From Phytopseudomonas seleniipraecipitans (GTDB taxonomy: Bacteria > Pseudomonadota > Gammaproteobacteria > Pseudomonadales > Pseudomonadaceae): a stretch of DNA of 64,000 nt. Location of the stretch: contig NZ_FNBM01000005.1 of NCBI RefSeq assembly GCF_900102335.1, forward strand, positions 186,001 to 250,000, in the 5' to 3' direction. Under the pieces are notes generated by a model. It was not told where the DNA came from and ran no database searches. It saw only the letters and a list, made by a program, of their open reading frames with translations. The translations under genes and the position numbers were made by a program. How positions within the stretch are numbered: the first letter of the stretch is position 1; each line of letters opens with the position of its first letter. Of the stretch, positions 27,875 through 36,807 are shown piece by piece.

Positions 27875-29851
27875 TTACAGCAGCATGGTACGGATGTCGG
27901 TCAGCACATCGCCCAAGCGCTTGGTGAAGCGTGCAGCGGCAGCGCCATTGATCACCCGATGATCGTAGGACAGCGACAGCGGCAGCATCAGCTTGGGCTG
28001 GAAGGCCTTGCCGTCCCAGACCGGCTGGATGGTCGCTTTGCTGACACCGAGAATCGCCACTTCCGGCGCGTTGACGATCGGCGTGAAGCCGGTGCCGCCA
28101 ATGTGACCGAGGCTGGAGATGGTGAAGCAGGCGCCCTGCATGTCGTCAGCGGAAAGCTTCTTGGTGCGCGCCTTTTCTGCCAGGGCAGCGGCTTCGGCAG
28201 CCAGTTGCAGCAAGCTCTTCTGGTCGACGTTCTTGATCACAGGGACCAGCAGGCCATCCGGGGTATCGACGGCGAAGCCGATGTGCACGTATTTCTTGCG
28301 GATCACCGCCTTGCCGCTTGGCGCCAGCGAACTGTTGAAGTCCGGCAGCTCCTTGAGCAGGTAGGCGCAGGCCTTGAGCAACAGCGGCAGCACGGTCAGC
28401 TTGACGCCGGCTTTCTCGGCAACGGCCTTCTGCGATACGCGGAAAGCTTCCAGCTCGGTGATGTCAGCCGAGTCGAACTGAGTCACGTGCGGCACGTTCA
28501 GCCAGCTGCGGTGCAGGTTGGCAGCGCCGACTTGCATCAGGCGGGTCATCGGTACTTCTTCGACTTCACCGAACTTGCTGAAGTCGACGTTCGGGATCGG
28601 CGGAATGCCGGCACCACCGGTTGCACCGGCAGCTGCTGCGGCAGGGGCCGATTTGGCTTTCTGCAGCTCAGCCTTGACGTAAACCTGCACGTCTTCCTTG
28701 AGGATACGGCCTTTCGGGCCGCTGCCAGCTACGGCGCTCAGCTCGACGCCGAACTCGCGGGCCAGCTGACGCACGGCCGGGCCGGCGTGAACCTTGCTGC
28801 CGTCGCGGCTTGGCACGGCTGCCGGAGCGGCCTGCGGTGCAGCTTTGGCAGGTGCCGTGCCCTGAACGTTGGCTGCTTTGGCCTGTTCTGGAGCGGCAGC
28901 TGGCGCCTGGGCAGCAGGAGCAGCTTTGGCGGCCGCCTTGCCTTGCACCTTCATCACCAGAATCAGATCACCCGTTTTGGCCTGATCGCCGACCTTGATG
29001 GAGATGCTTTCGATAACGCCAGCCTTGGGAGCAGGAATCTCCATGCTCGCCTTGGCCGACTCCAGCACGATCAGCGATTGCTCGGTCTCGACGCTGTCGC
29101 CCACCTTGACCAGCACCTCGATCACGCCAGCGGTATCTTCGCCGATGTCCGGGATACGCACTTCTTCGCTGCTTTCGCCGGCCGGCTCTTCAGCTTCTGC
29201 AGGCGCAGCGGCTTCGGCAGGTGCGGCACTCGGTGCAGCTGCCGGCGCGCTGGCCGCTTGCTTGGGCTGAGCGCCACCCGCGCCCTTGAGCACGAGGATC
29301 AGGTCGCCGGTGCCGACTTCGTCACCGACCTTGATCGATACGCTTTCTACCACGCCGGCAGCCGGCGAGGGGATCTCCATGCTGGCCTTGTCGGACTCCA
29401 GGGTGATCAGCGACTGATCTGCCTCGACGGTGTCGCCTGGCTTGACCAGCACTTCGATCACGCTGGCTTTGGCGTCGGAACCAATGTCCGGCACCTTGAC
29501 TTCCTGCGGCTCAGCATTGCCGGCCGCTTCAGCCTGAGGCTCGGCAGCCGGCTGCGGGGCAGCGGCTGGAGCTTGCTGGGCGGGCGCTGCTGCCTCGGCC
29601 GGAGCGGCCTCGGCATTGCCTTCCACGTCCAGTTCGAGCAGCTCGTCGCCTTCTTTCAGGTTGTCGCCCAGCTTGACCTTGAGGCTCTTGATGACGCCGG
29701 CCTTGGGGGCCGGAATCTCCATGCTGGCCTTGTCAGACTCGAGGGTCAGCAGGCTCTGGTCGGCTTCGATGCGGTCGCCGACCTTGACGAATAACTCGAT
29801 GATTTCACCCTCACCGCCGCCGATGTCGGGTACGCGAATCAATTCACTCAC
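27875..29851 (-). CDS. aceF: Pyruvate dehydrogenase E2, dihydrolipoamide acetyltransferase
   Basis: E2 core of the pyruvate dehydrogenase complex, moving acetyl groups from E1 to CoA. The 658-aa protein has three lipoyl domains with lipoyl lysines K41 and K155 (ESDKASME) and K267 (ESAKASME). Ala/Pro linkers separate them. A peripheral subunit-binding domain follows (GPAVRQLAREFGVELSAV, about 350-390), then the catalytic domain with DHRVING (H631) near the end. PAO1 AceF has two lipoyl domains as I recall; three is the A. vinelandii plan. It is 11 bp downstream of aceE. Confidence 0.96.
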   Translation of the reverse strand: MSELIRVPDIGGGEGEIIELFVKVGDRIEADQSLLTLESDKASMEIPAPKAGVIKSLKVKLGDNLKEGDELLELDVEGNAEAAPAEAAAPAQQAPAAAPQPAAEPQAEAAGNAEPQEVKVPDIGSDAKASVIEVLVKPGDTVEADQSLITLESDKASMEIPSPAAGVVESVSIKVGDEVGTGDLILVLKGAGGAQPKQAASAPAAAPSAAPAEAAAPAEAEEPAGESSEEVRIPDIGEDTAGVIEVLVKVGDSVETEQSLIVLESAKASMEIPAPKAGVIESISIKVGDQAKTGDLILVMKVQGKAAAKAAPAAQAPAAAPEQAKAANVQGTAPAKAAPQAAPAAVPSRDGSKVHAGPAVRQLAREFGVELSAVAGSGPKGRILKEDVQVYVKAELQKAKSAPAAAAAGATGGAGIPPIPNVDFSKFGEVEEVPMTRLMQVGAANLHRSWLNVPHVTQFDSADITELEAFRVSQKAVAEKAGVKLTVLPLLLKACAYLLKELPDFNSSLAPSGKAVIRKKYVHIGFAVDTPDGLLVPVIKNVDQKSLLQLAAEAAALAEKARTKKLSADDMQGACFTISSLGHIGGTGFTPIVNAPEVAILGVSKATIQPVWDGKAFQPKLMLPLSLSYDHRVINGAAAARFTKRLGDVLTDIRTMLL

Positions 29852-29862
29852 AATGCGTCTCC

Positions 29863-32511
29863 TCAGCAGTCCAGTGGGTTGCGTTTTTCGGGGTCGATAC
29901 CGAACTTGACGATGGCTTCGGCCACCGCTTTGCGTTCGATTTCACCACGGTCGGCCAGCGCTTCGAGCGTAGCCAGAACGACCCAGCGACGGTCCACTTC
30001 AAAGAAGTCGCGCAGTTTGCGGCGGCTGTCGCTACGGCCGTAGCCGTCGGTGCCGAGCACCTTGAATTCCTTGACCGGTACCCACTGACGAATCTGCTCG
30101 GCGAACAGCTTCATGTAGTCGGTGCTCGCCACGACCGGACCTTTACGGCCGCTCAGGCACTGCTCGACGTAGCTCTGCTTGGGTTCGTCGCCCGGGTGCA
30201 GACGATTGCTGCGCTCTACGGCCAGGCCGTCGCGACGCAATTCGTTGAAACTGGTCACGCTCCACACATCGGCACCGATGTTGTAGTCGTTGCGCAGGAT
30301 CTTCGCCGCTTCGCGAACTTCGTTGAGGATGGTGCCGCAACCCATCAGCTGCACATGGTGGGCGGCTTCCTTGGTGTCCTCTTCAAGCAGGTACATACCT
30401 TTGATGATGCCGTCTTCGACACCTTCCGGCATGGCAGGCTGCTGGTAGTTCTCGTTCATCACGGTGATGTAGTAATAAACGTTTTCCTGCAGCGTCATCA
30501 TCCGGTGCGTGCCTTCGCGCATGATCACCGCCAGCTCGTAGGCATAGGTGGGGTCATAGCTGCGCACGTTGGGGATGGTGCTGGCCAGAATATGGCTGTG
30601 GCCGTCTTCGTGCTGCAGTCCTTCGCCGTTCAGTGTGGTACGGCCGGAAGTGCCGCCCAGCAGGAAACCGCGGGTCTGGCCGTCGCCAGCAGCCCAGGCC
30701 AGGTCGCCGATACGCTGGAAGCCGAACATCGAATAGAAGATGTAAACCGGCAGCATCGGCTGGTTGTAGTTGCTGTAGGCAGTGCCCGCGGCGATGAACG
30801 AGGAGAACGCGCCGGCCTCGTTGAGGCCTTCCTGTAAAATCTGGCCGTCCTTCTCTTCGCGGTAGTACATCACCTGATCGCGGTCGACCGGCTCGTACAG
30901 CTGCCCCACCGGGGAGTAGATACCCAGCTGGCGGAACATGCCTTCCATACCGAAGGTACGCGCCTCGTCGGCGAGGATCGGCACGATGCGCTTGCCCAGC
31001 TCCTTGTCCTTGACCATGGACGCGAGGATGCGACCGAAGGCCATGGTGGTGGAGATTTCGCGGTCGCCCGAGCCATCGAGAACGGCTTTGAGGGTTTCCA
31101 GCGGCGGCGTCGGGATGCTCATGGTGCCGCGGTTACGTTGCGGCAGGTGGCCACCGAGCTTCTCGCGGCACTTGCGCAGGTATTTCATTTCCGCGCTGTC
31201 TTCGGCAGGGCGGTAGAACGGCAGTTCTTCCAGCTGCGAATCGTTCAGCGGAATGTCGAAGCGATCGCGGAATTTCTTCAGCGACTCGATATCGACCTTC
31301 TTGGTGTTGTGTGCGGTGTTCTTGGCTTCGCCGGCACCGGTGCCATAACCCTTGATGGTCTTGGCCAGAATGACGGTCGGCTGACCCTTGTGGTTGACCG
31401 CCTGGTGGTAGGCCGCATAGACCTTGTACGGGTCATGGCCGCCACGGTTGAGCTTCCAGATTTCGTCGTCGGACAAGTTCTCGACGCGCTTGAGCAATTC
31501 TGGATCATGGCCGAAGAAGTGTTTGCGCACGTAGGCGCCGTCTTTGGCCTTGTAGTTCTGGTATTCACCATCGATCGCCTGGTCCATGCGACGCTGCATG
31601 CGGCCGTCTTCGTCCTGGGCGAACAGTGGGTCCCACATGCGGCCCCAGATGACCTTGTTGACGTTCCAGTTGGCGCCGCGGAACACGCCTTCGAGTTCCT
31701 GGATGATCTTGCTGTTACCGCGAACCGGGCCGTCGAGGCGCTGCAGGTTGCAGTTGATGACGAAGATCAGGTTGTCGAGGTTCTCGCGGCCGGCCAGGGA
31801 AATGGCGCCCAGGGTTTCCGGCTCGTCGGTTTCGCCGTCACCGATGAAGCACCAGACTTTCTGCTTGCCGGCCGGGATGAAGCCGCGGTTTTCCAGGTAC
31901 TTCATGAAGCGTGCCTGGTAGATCGCGGTGATCGGGCCCAGGCCCATGGAAACGGTCGGGAACTGCCAGAAGTCCGGCATCAGGTGCGGGTGCGGGTAGG
32001 ACGACAGGCCGCCACCATCCACTTCCTGGCGGAACTTGAGCATCTGCTCTTCGCTCAAGCGGCCTTCCAGGAAGGCGCGAGCGTAGATGCCGGGAGAGGC
32101 GTGGCCCTGGTAGTAGATCAGGTCGCCGCCATGCTCGTCGGTCGGGGCCTGGAAGAAGTAGTTGAAGCCGATGTCATAGAGCGTCGCGCTGGAGGCGAAG
32201 GTGGAAATGTGGCCGCCCAGATCCGGATCCTGCATGTTGGCGCGCATGACCATGGCCAGCGCGTTCCAGCGAACGATCGAACGGATGCGACGTTCCATGA
32301 ACAGGTCGCCCGGCATACGCGCTTCACGGGTGACCGGAATGGTATTGCGATAGGGCGTGGTCATCGAATAGGGCAACTGCGTGCCGCTGCGAGTGGCCAA
32401 CTCACCCAGGCGCGTCATCAGATAGTGGGCACGGTCTTCGCCTTCCTTGTCGAGGACGGATTCCAGTGCGTCCAGCCATTCCTGGGTTTCGATTGGATCG
32501 AGGTCTTGCAT
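29863..32511 (-). CDS. aceE: Pyruvate dehydrogenase E1 component, homodimeric
   Basis: Thiamine-diphosphate decarboxylase of the pyruvate dehydrogenase complex. The 882-aa protein is the single-chain gammaproteobacterial type. It opens MQDLDPIETQEWLDALESVL; the ThDP-binding segment is IGDGETDEPET...NLIFVINCN. HASPGIYARAFLEGRL and SYDPTYAYELAVI are conserved. First gene of aceEF; the 270-bp gap to the divergent glnE holds a HexR-like palindrome. Confidence 0.97.
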   Translation of the reverse strand: MQDLDPIETQEWLDALESVLDKEGEDRAHYLMTRLGELATRSGTQLPYSMTTPYRNTIPVTREARMPGDLFMERRIRSIVRWNALAMVMRANMQDPDLGGHISTFASSATLYDIGFNYFFQAPTDEHGGDLIYYQGHASPGIYARAFLEGRLSEEQMLKFRQEVDGGGLSSYPHPHLMPDFWQFPTVSMGLGPITAIYQARFMKYLENRGFIPAGKQKVWCFIGDGETDEPETLGAISLAGRENLDNLIFVINCNLQRLDGPVRGNSKIIQELEGVFRGANWNVNKVIWGRMWDPLFAQDEDGRMQRRMDQAIDGEYQNYKAKDGAYVRKHFFGHDPELLKRVENLSDDEIWKLNRGGHDPYKVYAAYHQAVNHKGQPTVILAKTIKGYGTGAGEAKNTAHNTKKVDIESLKKFRDRFDIPLNDSQLEELPFYRPAEDSAEMKYLRKCREKLGGHLPQRNRGTMSIPTPPLETLKAVLDGSGDREISTTMAFGRILASMVKDKELGKRIVPILADEARTFGMEGMFRQLGIYSPVGQLYEPVDRDQVMYYREEKDGQILQEGLNEAGAFSSFIAAGTAYSNYNQPMLPVYIFYSMFGFQRIGDLAWAAGDGQTRGFLLGGTSGRTTLNGEGLQHEDGHSHILASTIPNVRSYDPTYAYELAVIMREGTHRMMTLQENVYYYITVMNENYQQPAMPEGVEDGIIKGMYLLEEDTKEAAHHVQLMGCGTILNEVREAAKILRNDYNIGADVWSVTSFNELRRDGLAVERSNRLHPGDEPKQSYVEQCLSGRKGPVVASTDYMKLFAEQIRQWVPVKEFKVLGTDGYGRSDSRRKLRDFFEVDRRWVVLATLEALADRGEIERKAVAEAIVKFGIDPEKRNPLDC

Positions 32512-32622
32512 GGCTTGCTCCAGAGCGGAAAGGCTTCCAGAATCGGAAGCCAGGATGCGTGGCCGGCTTTTTGAGCGGGCACATTAATTCTTGGACATAC
32601 CGGTTGGGTAGATCCGGCTTTG

Positions 32623-32637
32623 TGTAGTTTTACTACA
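32623..32637. promoter_or_regulatory. HexR-like palindromic operator candidate
   Basis: A perfect 5-bp inverted repeat with a 5-bp AT spacer (TGTAG-TTTTA-CTACA) sits 112 bp upstream of the aceE start and 145 bp upstream of glnE. It fits the HexR consensus TGTARTWWWAYTACA as I remember it from gammaproteobacterial regulon studies. HexR senses KDPG and controls central carbon genes, so aceEF is a sensible target. The assignment is inference. Confidence 0.5.
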
Positions 32638-32718
32638 TTTCGCAGGCGATTTCAGCTCTTACGATTGATTCAGCCGTAGCAAAACCACAATCAAATCAGG
32701 CGCGAGCCATACGCAGCG

Positions 32719-32734
32719 AGCCCTCGCGAGGGCT
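32719..32734. other. 16-bp perfect palindrome upstream of glnE
   Basis: The sequence AGCCCTCGCGAGGGCT is fully self-complementary and lies 47 bp before the glnE ATG, probably in its 5' leader. It could form a hairpin or bind a dimeric protein. No T tract follows, so it is not an intrinsic terminator. Confidence 0.45.
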
Positions 32735-32781
32735 TCGCCGGTTTTCCATCAGGCCTCGCAGCCCGCCGAAAAGGATAGACC

Positions 32782-35727
32782 ATGAGCTTGCCCGCGCTCG
32801 TCTCTTTGCCTGCCATTCTAGCTCCACTGGCCCAGCGCGCCGAACAGTCGTTGCACCAGGCCTTGCATGAGCTTTCTGCGCAGGCGGCCGCTGATTTTGC
32901 AGCCTGGCCGCCCTTGCTCAAAGAGCAGTTGCAGCGCGTAGCGGCGGCGAGCGACTTCGTGACGCAACAAGGCGTACGCGATCCGCAGATGTTGCTCTAC
33001 CTGGCCGCCAGTGGCGAGCTGGAGCGGCGCCTGGCACCCGGCGAGTTGCGCGAACAGCTGGCGCAGCTACTGAGCGAGTGTGACGATGAAAACGACCTGG
33101 CGAGAAGCTTGCGGCGCTTTCGCAATCGTCAGCAACTGCGCATCATCTGGCGCGATGTCAGTCGACAGGCGGATCTGGTTGAAACCTGCCGAGACCTCTC
33201 TGACCTGGCCGACGCCTGCATCGATCTGGCCTATCACTGGCTCTACCCCCGGCATTGCGAGCAGTTCGGCACCCCGGTCGGGCGGCGCACCGGCGAGGCG
33301 CAGCATATGGTCATCCTCGGCATGGGCAAGCTTGGCGCCTTCGAGCTGAACCTGTCGTCGGACATCGACCTGATCTTCGGGTACCCGGAAGGCGGCGAAA
33401 CCCAGGGTGTCAAACGGCCGCTGGATAACCAGGAGTTCTTCATCCGCCTGGGCCAGAAGCTGATCAAGGCGCTCGACGCCATCACTGTCGACGGCTTCGT
33501 GTTCCGTACCGATATGCGCCTGCGCCCTTACGGATCGTCTGGAACGCTTGTGTTCAGCTTCAATGCGCTGGAGCAGTACTACCAGGACCAGGGGCGTGAC
33601 TGGGAGCGCTACGCGATGATCAAGGCGCGGGTGGTTGGTGGTGATCAGGAGGCCGGCGCGCAACTGCTGGAGATGCTGCGCCCGTTCGTTTACCGACGTT
33701 ACCTGGACTTCTCGGCCATCGACGCGCTGCGCACCATGAAGCAGTTGATCCAGCAGGAGGTGCGCCGCAAAGGCATGGCCGAGAACATCAAGCTCGGCTC
33801 CGGGGGCATTCGCGAGGTGGAGTTCATCGCCCAGGCATTCCAGCTGATCCACGGCGGGCGCGATCTCAGCCTGCAGCAGCGCTCGCTGCTCAAGGTGTTA
33901 GAGACGTTGAAGGGGCAGGGTTATTTGCCGGCCGAGGCGGTCGACGAGTTGCTCGCCGGGTATGCCTTTTTGCGGTACACCGAGCATGCGCTGCAGGCCA
34001 TCGATGACCGGCAGACGCAAATGCTGCCGGACAACGATGAGGACCGCGCCCGGGTAGCTTTCATGCTCGGCTTTGCAGACTGGGACGCCTTTCATGAGCG
34101 GCTGATGCACTGGCGAGGCCGGGTCGACTGGCATTTCCGCCAGGTCATCGCCGACCCGGACGAGGATCAGGACACTGGCGAGGAGCCCATGGTCGGTGCC
34201 GCCTGGCTGCCGCTGTGGAATGACGATCAGGACGAAGAGGCGGCGTGCCGGCAGCTCGCCGAAGCCGGTTTCAACGATGCTCAGGCGGCCTGGCAACGGT
34301 TGGTGGGCCTTCGCAATGGCAATCAGGTGCGTGCCATGCAGCGCATCGGCCGCGAGCGTCTGGATGCCTTCATCCCCCGGCTATTGGCCGCCACGGTGGA
34401 GCAGGAAAAACCGGATCTGGTGCTCGAGCGGGTGCTGCCGCTGATAGAAGCGGTTGCCCGGCGCTCCGCCTATCTGGTGCTGTTGACCGAAAATCCCGGT
34501 GCACTGTTGCGCCTGCTGACGCTGTGTGCGGCCAGCCCGTGGATCGCCGAGCAGATCAGCCGCTTTCCCCTGTTGCTCGACGAGTTGCTCAACGAGGGGC
34601 GTCTTTTCAGTCCGCCGCAGGCACCAGAACTGGCCGCCGAATTACAAGAGCGGTTGACGCGGATTCCCGAGGAAGACCTCGAGCAACAGATGGAGGCCTT
34701 GCGTCATTTCAAGCTGGCTCACGGTCTGCGCGTGGCGGCGTCGGAAATTGCCGGCACGCTGCCGCTGATGAAGGTAAGCGATTACCTGACCTGGCTGGCC
34801 GAGGCCATTCTCGACCAGGTGCTGGCCCTGGCCTGGCGGCAGATGGTCACCCGCCACGGCACGCCGCAGCGCCCTGATGGCAGCCTGTGTGCGCCGGACT
34901 TCATCATTGTGGGCTACGGCAAGGTTGGCGGTATCGAGTTGGGCCACGGCTCGGACCTCGACTTGGTATTCATCCACGATGGCGATCCTCAGGCCGAGAC
35001 CGATGGCGCCAAGTCCATCGACGGCGCGCAGTTCTTCACCCGCCTGGGCCAACGCATCATTCATCTGCTGACCGCGCAGACCAACTCGGGCCAACTGTAC
35101 GACGTCGACATGCGCCTGCGGCCTTCCGGGGCCGCCGGCTTGCTGGTCAGCTCGCTTGGCGCCTTTCGTCGCTACCAGGAAGGCGAGGCCTGGACGTGGG
35201 AGCACCAGGCGCTGGTGCGTGCGCGGGTGCTGGTCGGTTGTCAGCGGGTCGCGGCGGCCTTTGCCGAGGTGCGTGTCGCCGTGCTGGCTCGCGAGCGCGA
35301 TCAGGCCAAGTTACAGGCCGAGGTCAGCGAGATGCGCGCCAAGATGCGCGACAACCTGGGCACTCGTGCCACTGCCGCCGGCACCGCAGAGAGCGCCTTC
35401 ACCGCAGCCGCCTCCTTCGACCTCAAGCAGGATGCCGGAGGTATCGTCGATATCGAATTTATGGTGCAATACGCGGCCCTGGCGTGGTCGAAACAGCACC
35501 CGGTGCTGCTCGAGTTCACCGATAACATCCGCATTCTGGAAGGCCTGGATCGGCTCGGATTGCTCCGCGATGGCGAGGCGACCCTGCTTCAGGACGCTTA
35601 CAAAACCTACCGCTCTGCAGCCCACCGACAGGCGTTGCAGAAGCAGCCTGGGGTAGTGGGTGGCGACCAGTTCCACGAGCACCGACGCAACGTGATGCGT
35701 ATCTGGCGTGAACTGGGTCTGAGTTGA
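32782..35727 (+). CDS. glnE: Glutamine synthetase adenylyltransferase/adenylyl-removing enzyme GlnE
   Basis: Bifunctional regulator that adds or removes AMP on glutamine synthetase according to PII and glutamine. The 981-aa protein has two nucleotidyltransferase domains. The N-terminal removase has GMGKLGAFELNLSSDIDLI near residue 180; the C-terminal transferase has GYGKVGGIELGHGSDLDLVF near 711. A helical linker domain lies between. AAAAGGA precedes the ATG. waaF follows after 42 bp with no ilvE between them. Confidence 0.97.
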   Translation: MSLPALVSLPAILAPLAQRAEQSLHQALHELSAQAAADFAAWPPLLKEQLQRVAAASDFVTQQGVRDPQMLLYLAASGELERRLAPGELREQLAQLLSECDDENDLARSLRRFRNRQQLRIIWRDVSRQADLVETCRDLSDLADACIDLAYHWLYPRHCEQFGTPVGRRTGEAQHMVILGMGKLGAFELNLSSDIDLIFGYPEGGETQGVKRPLDNQEFFIRLGQKLIKALDAITVDGFVFRTDMRLRPYGSSGTLVFSFNALEQYYQDQGRDWERYAMIKARVVGGDQEAGAQLLEMLRPFVYRRYLDFSAIDALRTMKQLIQQEVRRKGMAENIKLGSGGIREVEFIAQAFQLIHGGRDLSLQQRSLLKVLETLKGQGYLPAEAVDELLAGYAFLRYTEHALQAIDDRQTQMLPDNDEDRARVAFMLGFADWDAFHERLMHWRGRVDWHFRQVIADPDEDQDTGEEPMVGAAWLPLWNDDQDEEAACRQLAEAGFNDAQAAWQRLVGLRNGNQVRAMQRIGRERLDAFIPRLLAATVEQEKPDLVLERVLPLIEAVARRSAYLVLLTENPGALLRLLTLCAASPWIAEQISRFPLLLDELLNEGRLFSPPQAPELAAELQERLTRIPEEDLEQQMEALRHFKLAHGLRVAASEIAGTLPLMKVSDYLTWLAEAILDQVLALAWRQMVTRHGTPQRPDGSLCAPDFIIVGYGKVGGIELGHGSDLDLVFIHDGDPQAETDGAKSIDGAQFFTRLGQRIIHLLTAQTNSGQLYDVDMRLRPSGAAGLLVSSLGAFRRYQEGEAWTWEHQALVRARVLVGCQRVAAAFAEVRVAVLARERDQAKLQAEVSEMRAKMRDNLGTRATAAGTAESAFTAAASFDLKQDAGGIVDIEFMVQYAALAWSKQHPVLLEFTDNIRILEGLDRLGLLRDGEATLLQDAYKTYRSAAHRQALQKQPGVVGGDQFHEHRRNVMRIWRELGLS

Positions 35728-35769
35728 TGGCAGCCGTCCGCCCTCGGGCTTCTCTATCGAACTGAGCGT

Positions 35770-36801
35770 ATGAATATTCTGATCATCGGCCCTTCGTGGG
35801 TAGGCGACATGGTGATGGCGCAGACATTGTTCCAATGCCTGAAAGCGCGCCACCCCGATTGCGCGATCGACGTGCTGGCGCCGGAATGGAGCCGGCCGAT
35901 CCTCGAGCGCATGCCCGAGGTGCGTGAAGCCTTGAGCTTTCCGCTCGGCCATGGCGTGCTGGAACTGGCCACGCGGCGGCGCATCGGCAAGTCGCTGGCG
36001 GGCCGTTATGACCATGCGATCCTGCTGCCCAACTCGCTGAAGTCGGCACTGGTGCCGTTTTTCGCCGGCATCCCCGTGCGCACCGGCTGGAAAGGCGAGA
36101 TGCGTTACGGCCTGCTCAATGATGTTCGCACCCTGGACAAGGCCCGCTATCCGCTGATGATCGAGCGTTTCATGGCGCTGGCCTATGCGCCGGGCGCCGA
36201 GCTGCCGCAGCCGTATCCGCGACCGTCGCTGCGCATCGACCCGGCATCCCGCGACGCGGCGTTGGCGAGTTTCGGCCTAGTGCTGGATCGCCCGGTGCTC
36301 GCGCTGTGCCCCGGTGCCGAGTTCGGTGAGTCCAAGCGTTGGCCGAGCGAGCACTATGCGCGCGTCGCCGAGCACAAGATTCGTGAAGGCTGGCAGGTTT
36401 GGCTGTTCGGCTCGAAGAAGGATCATCCGGTTGGTGAAGACATCCGTTCGCGGCTGATTCCAGGATTGCGCGAGGAAGTGGTCAACCTGTCTGGTGAAAC
36501 CAGCCTGGCGCAGGCCATCGACTTGCTGTCCTGCGCCGCCTCGGTGGTGTCCAATGACTCCGGCTTGATGCACGTGGCGGCAGCGCTCAATCGTCCGCTG
36601 GTGGCGGTTTACGGTTCGACGTCGCCGCAATTCACCCCGCCGCTTGCTGAACAGGTGGAAATCGTCCGGCTGGGTATCGAATGCAGCCCGTGCTTCGATC
36701 GCACGTGCCGCTTCGGCCATTACAACTGCCTGGTGCAGCTCGAGCCGCGTGTTGCCAATGAGGCACTGGATCGGCTCGTTGCCCGTCCGGTCGAGGTATA
36801 G
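35770..36801 (+). CDS. waaF: ADP-heptose:LPS heptosyltransferase II WaaF
   Basis: GT9 transferase adding the second inner-core heptose. The 343-aa protein starts MNILIIGPSWVGDMVMAQTL, the WaaF N terminus with GPSWVGDMV. The ADP-heptose-binding half contains LCPGAEFGESKRWP and SNDSGLMHVAAALNRPLVAVYGSTSP. It acts on the cytosolic face of the inner membrane. First gene of the core-biosynthesis run, only 6 bp before waaC. Confidence 0.97.
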   Translation: MNILIIGPSWVGDMVMAQTLFQCLKARHPDCAIDVLAPEWSRPILERMPEVREALSFPLGHGVLELATRRRIGKSLAGRYDHAILLPNSLKSALVPFFAGIPVRTGWKGEMRYGLLNDVRTLDKARYPLMIERFMALAYAPGAELPQPYPRPSLRIDPASRDAALASFGLVLDRPVLALCPGAEFGESKRWPSEHYARVAEHKIREGWQVWLFGSKKDHPVGEDIRSRLIPGLREEVVNLSGETSLAQAIDLLSCAASVVSNDSGLMHVAAALNRPLVAVYGSTSPQFTPPLAEQVEIVRLGIECSPCFDRTCRFGHYNCLVQLEPRVANEALDRLVARPVEV

Positions 36802-36807
36802 CGCCGG

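Noticed and set aside
27959..29794. A 611-codon frame antisense to aceF
   Set aside because: A shadow of the repetitive Ala/Pro/Glu lipoyl and linker coding; the sense strand is a textbook E2.
31138..32574. A 478-codon frame antisense to aceE
   Set aside because: No motif or ribosome-binding sequence; sense AceE is complete and conserved.
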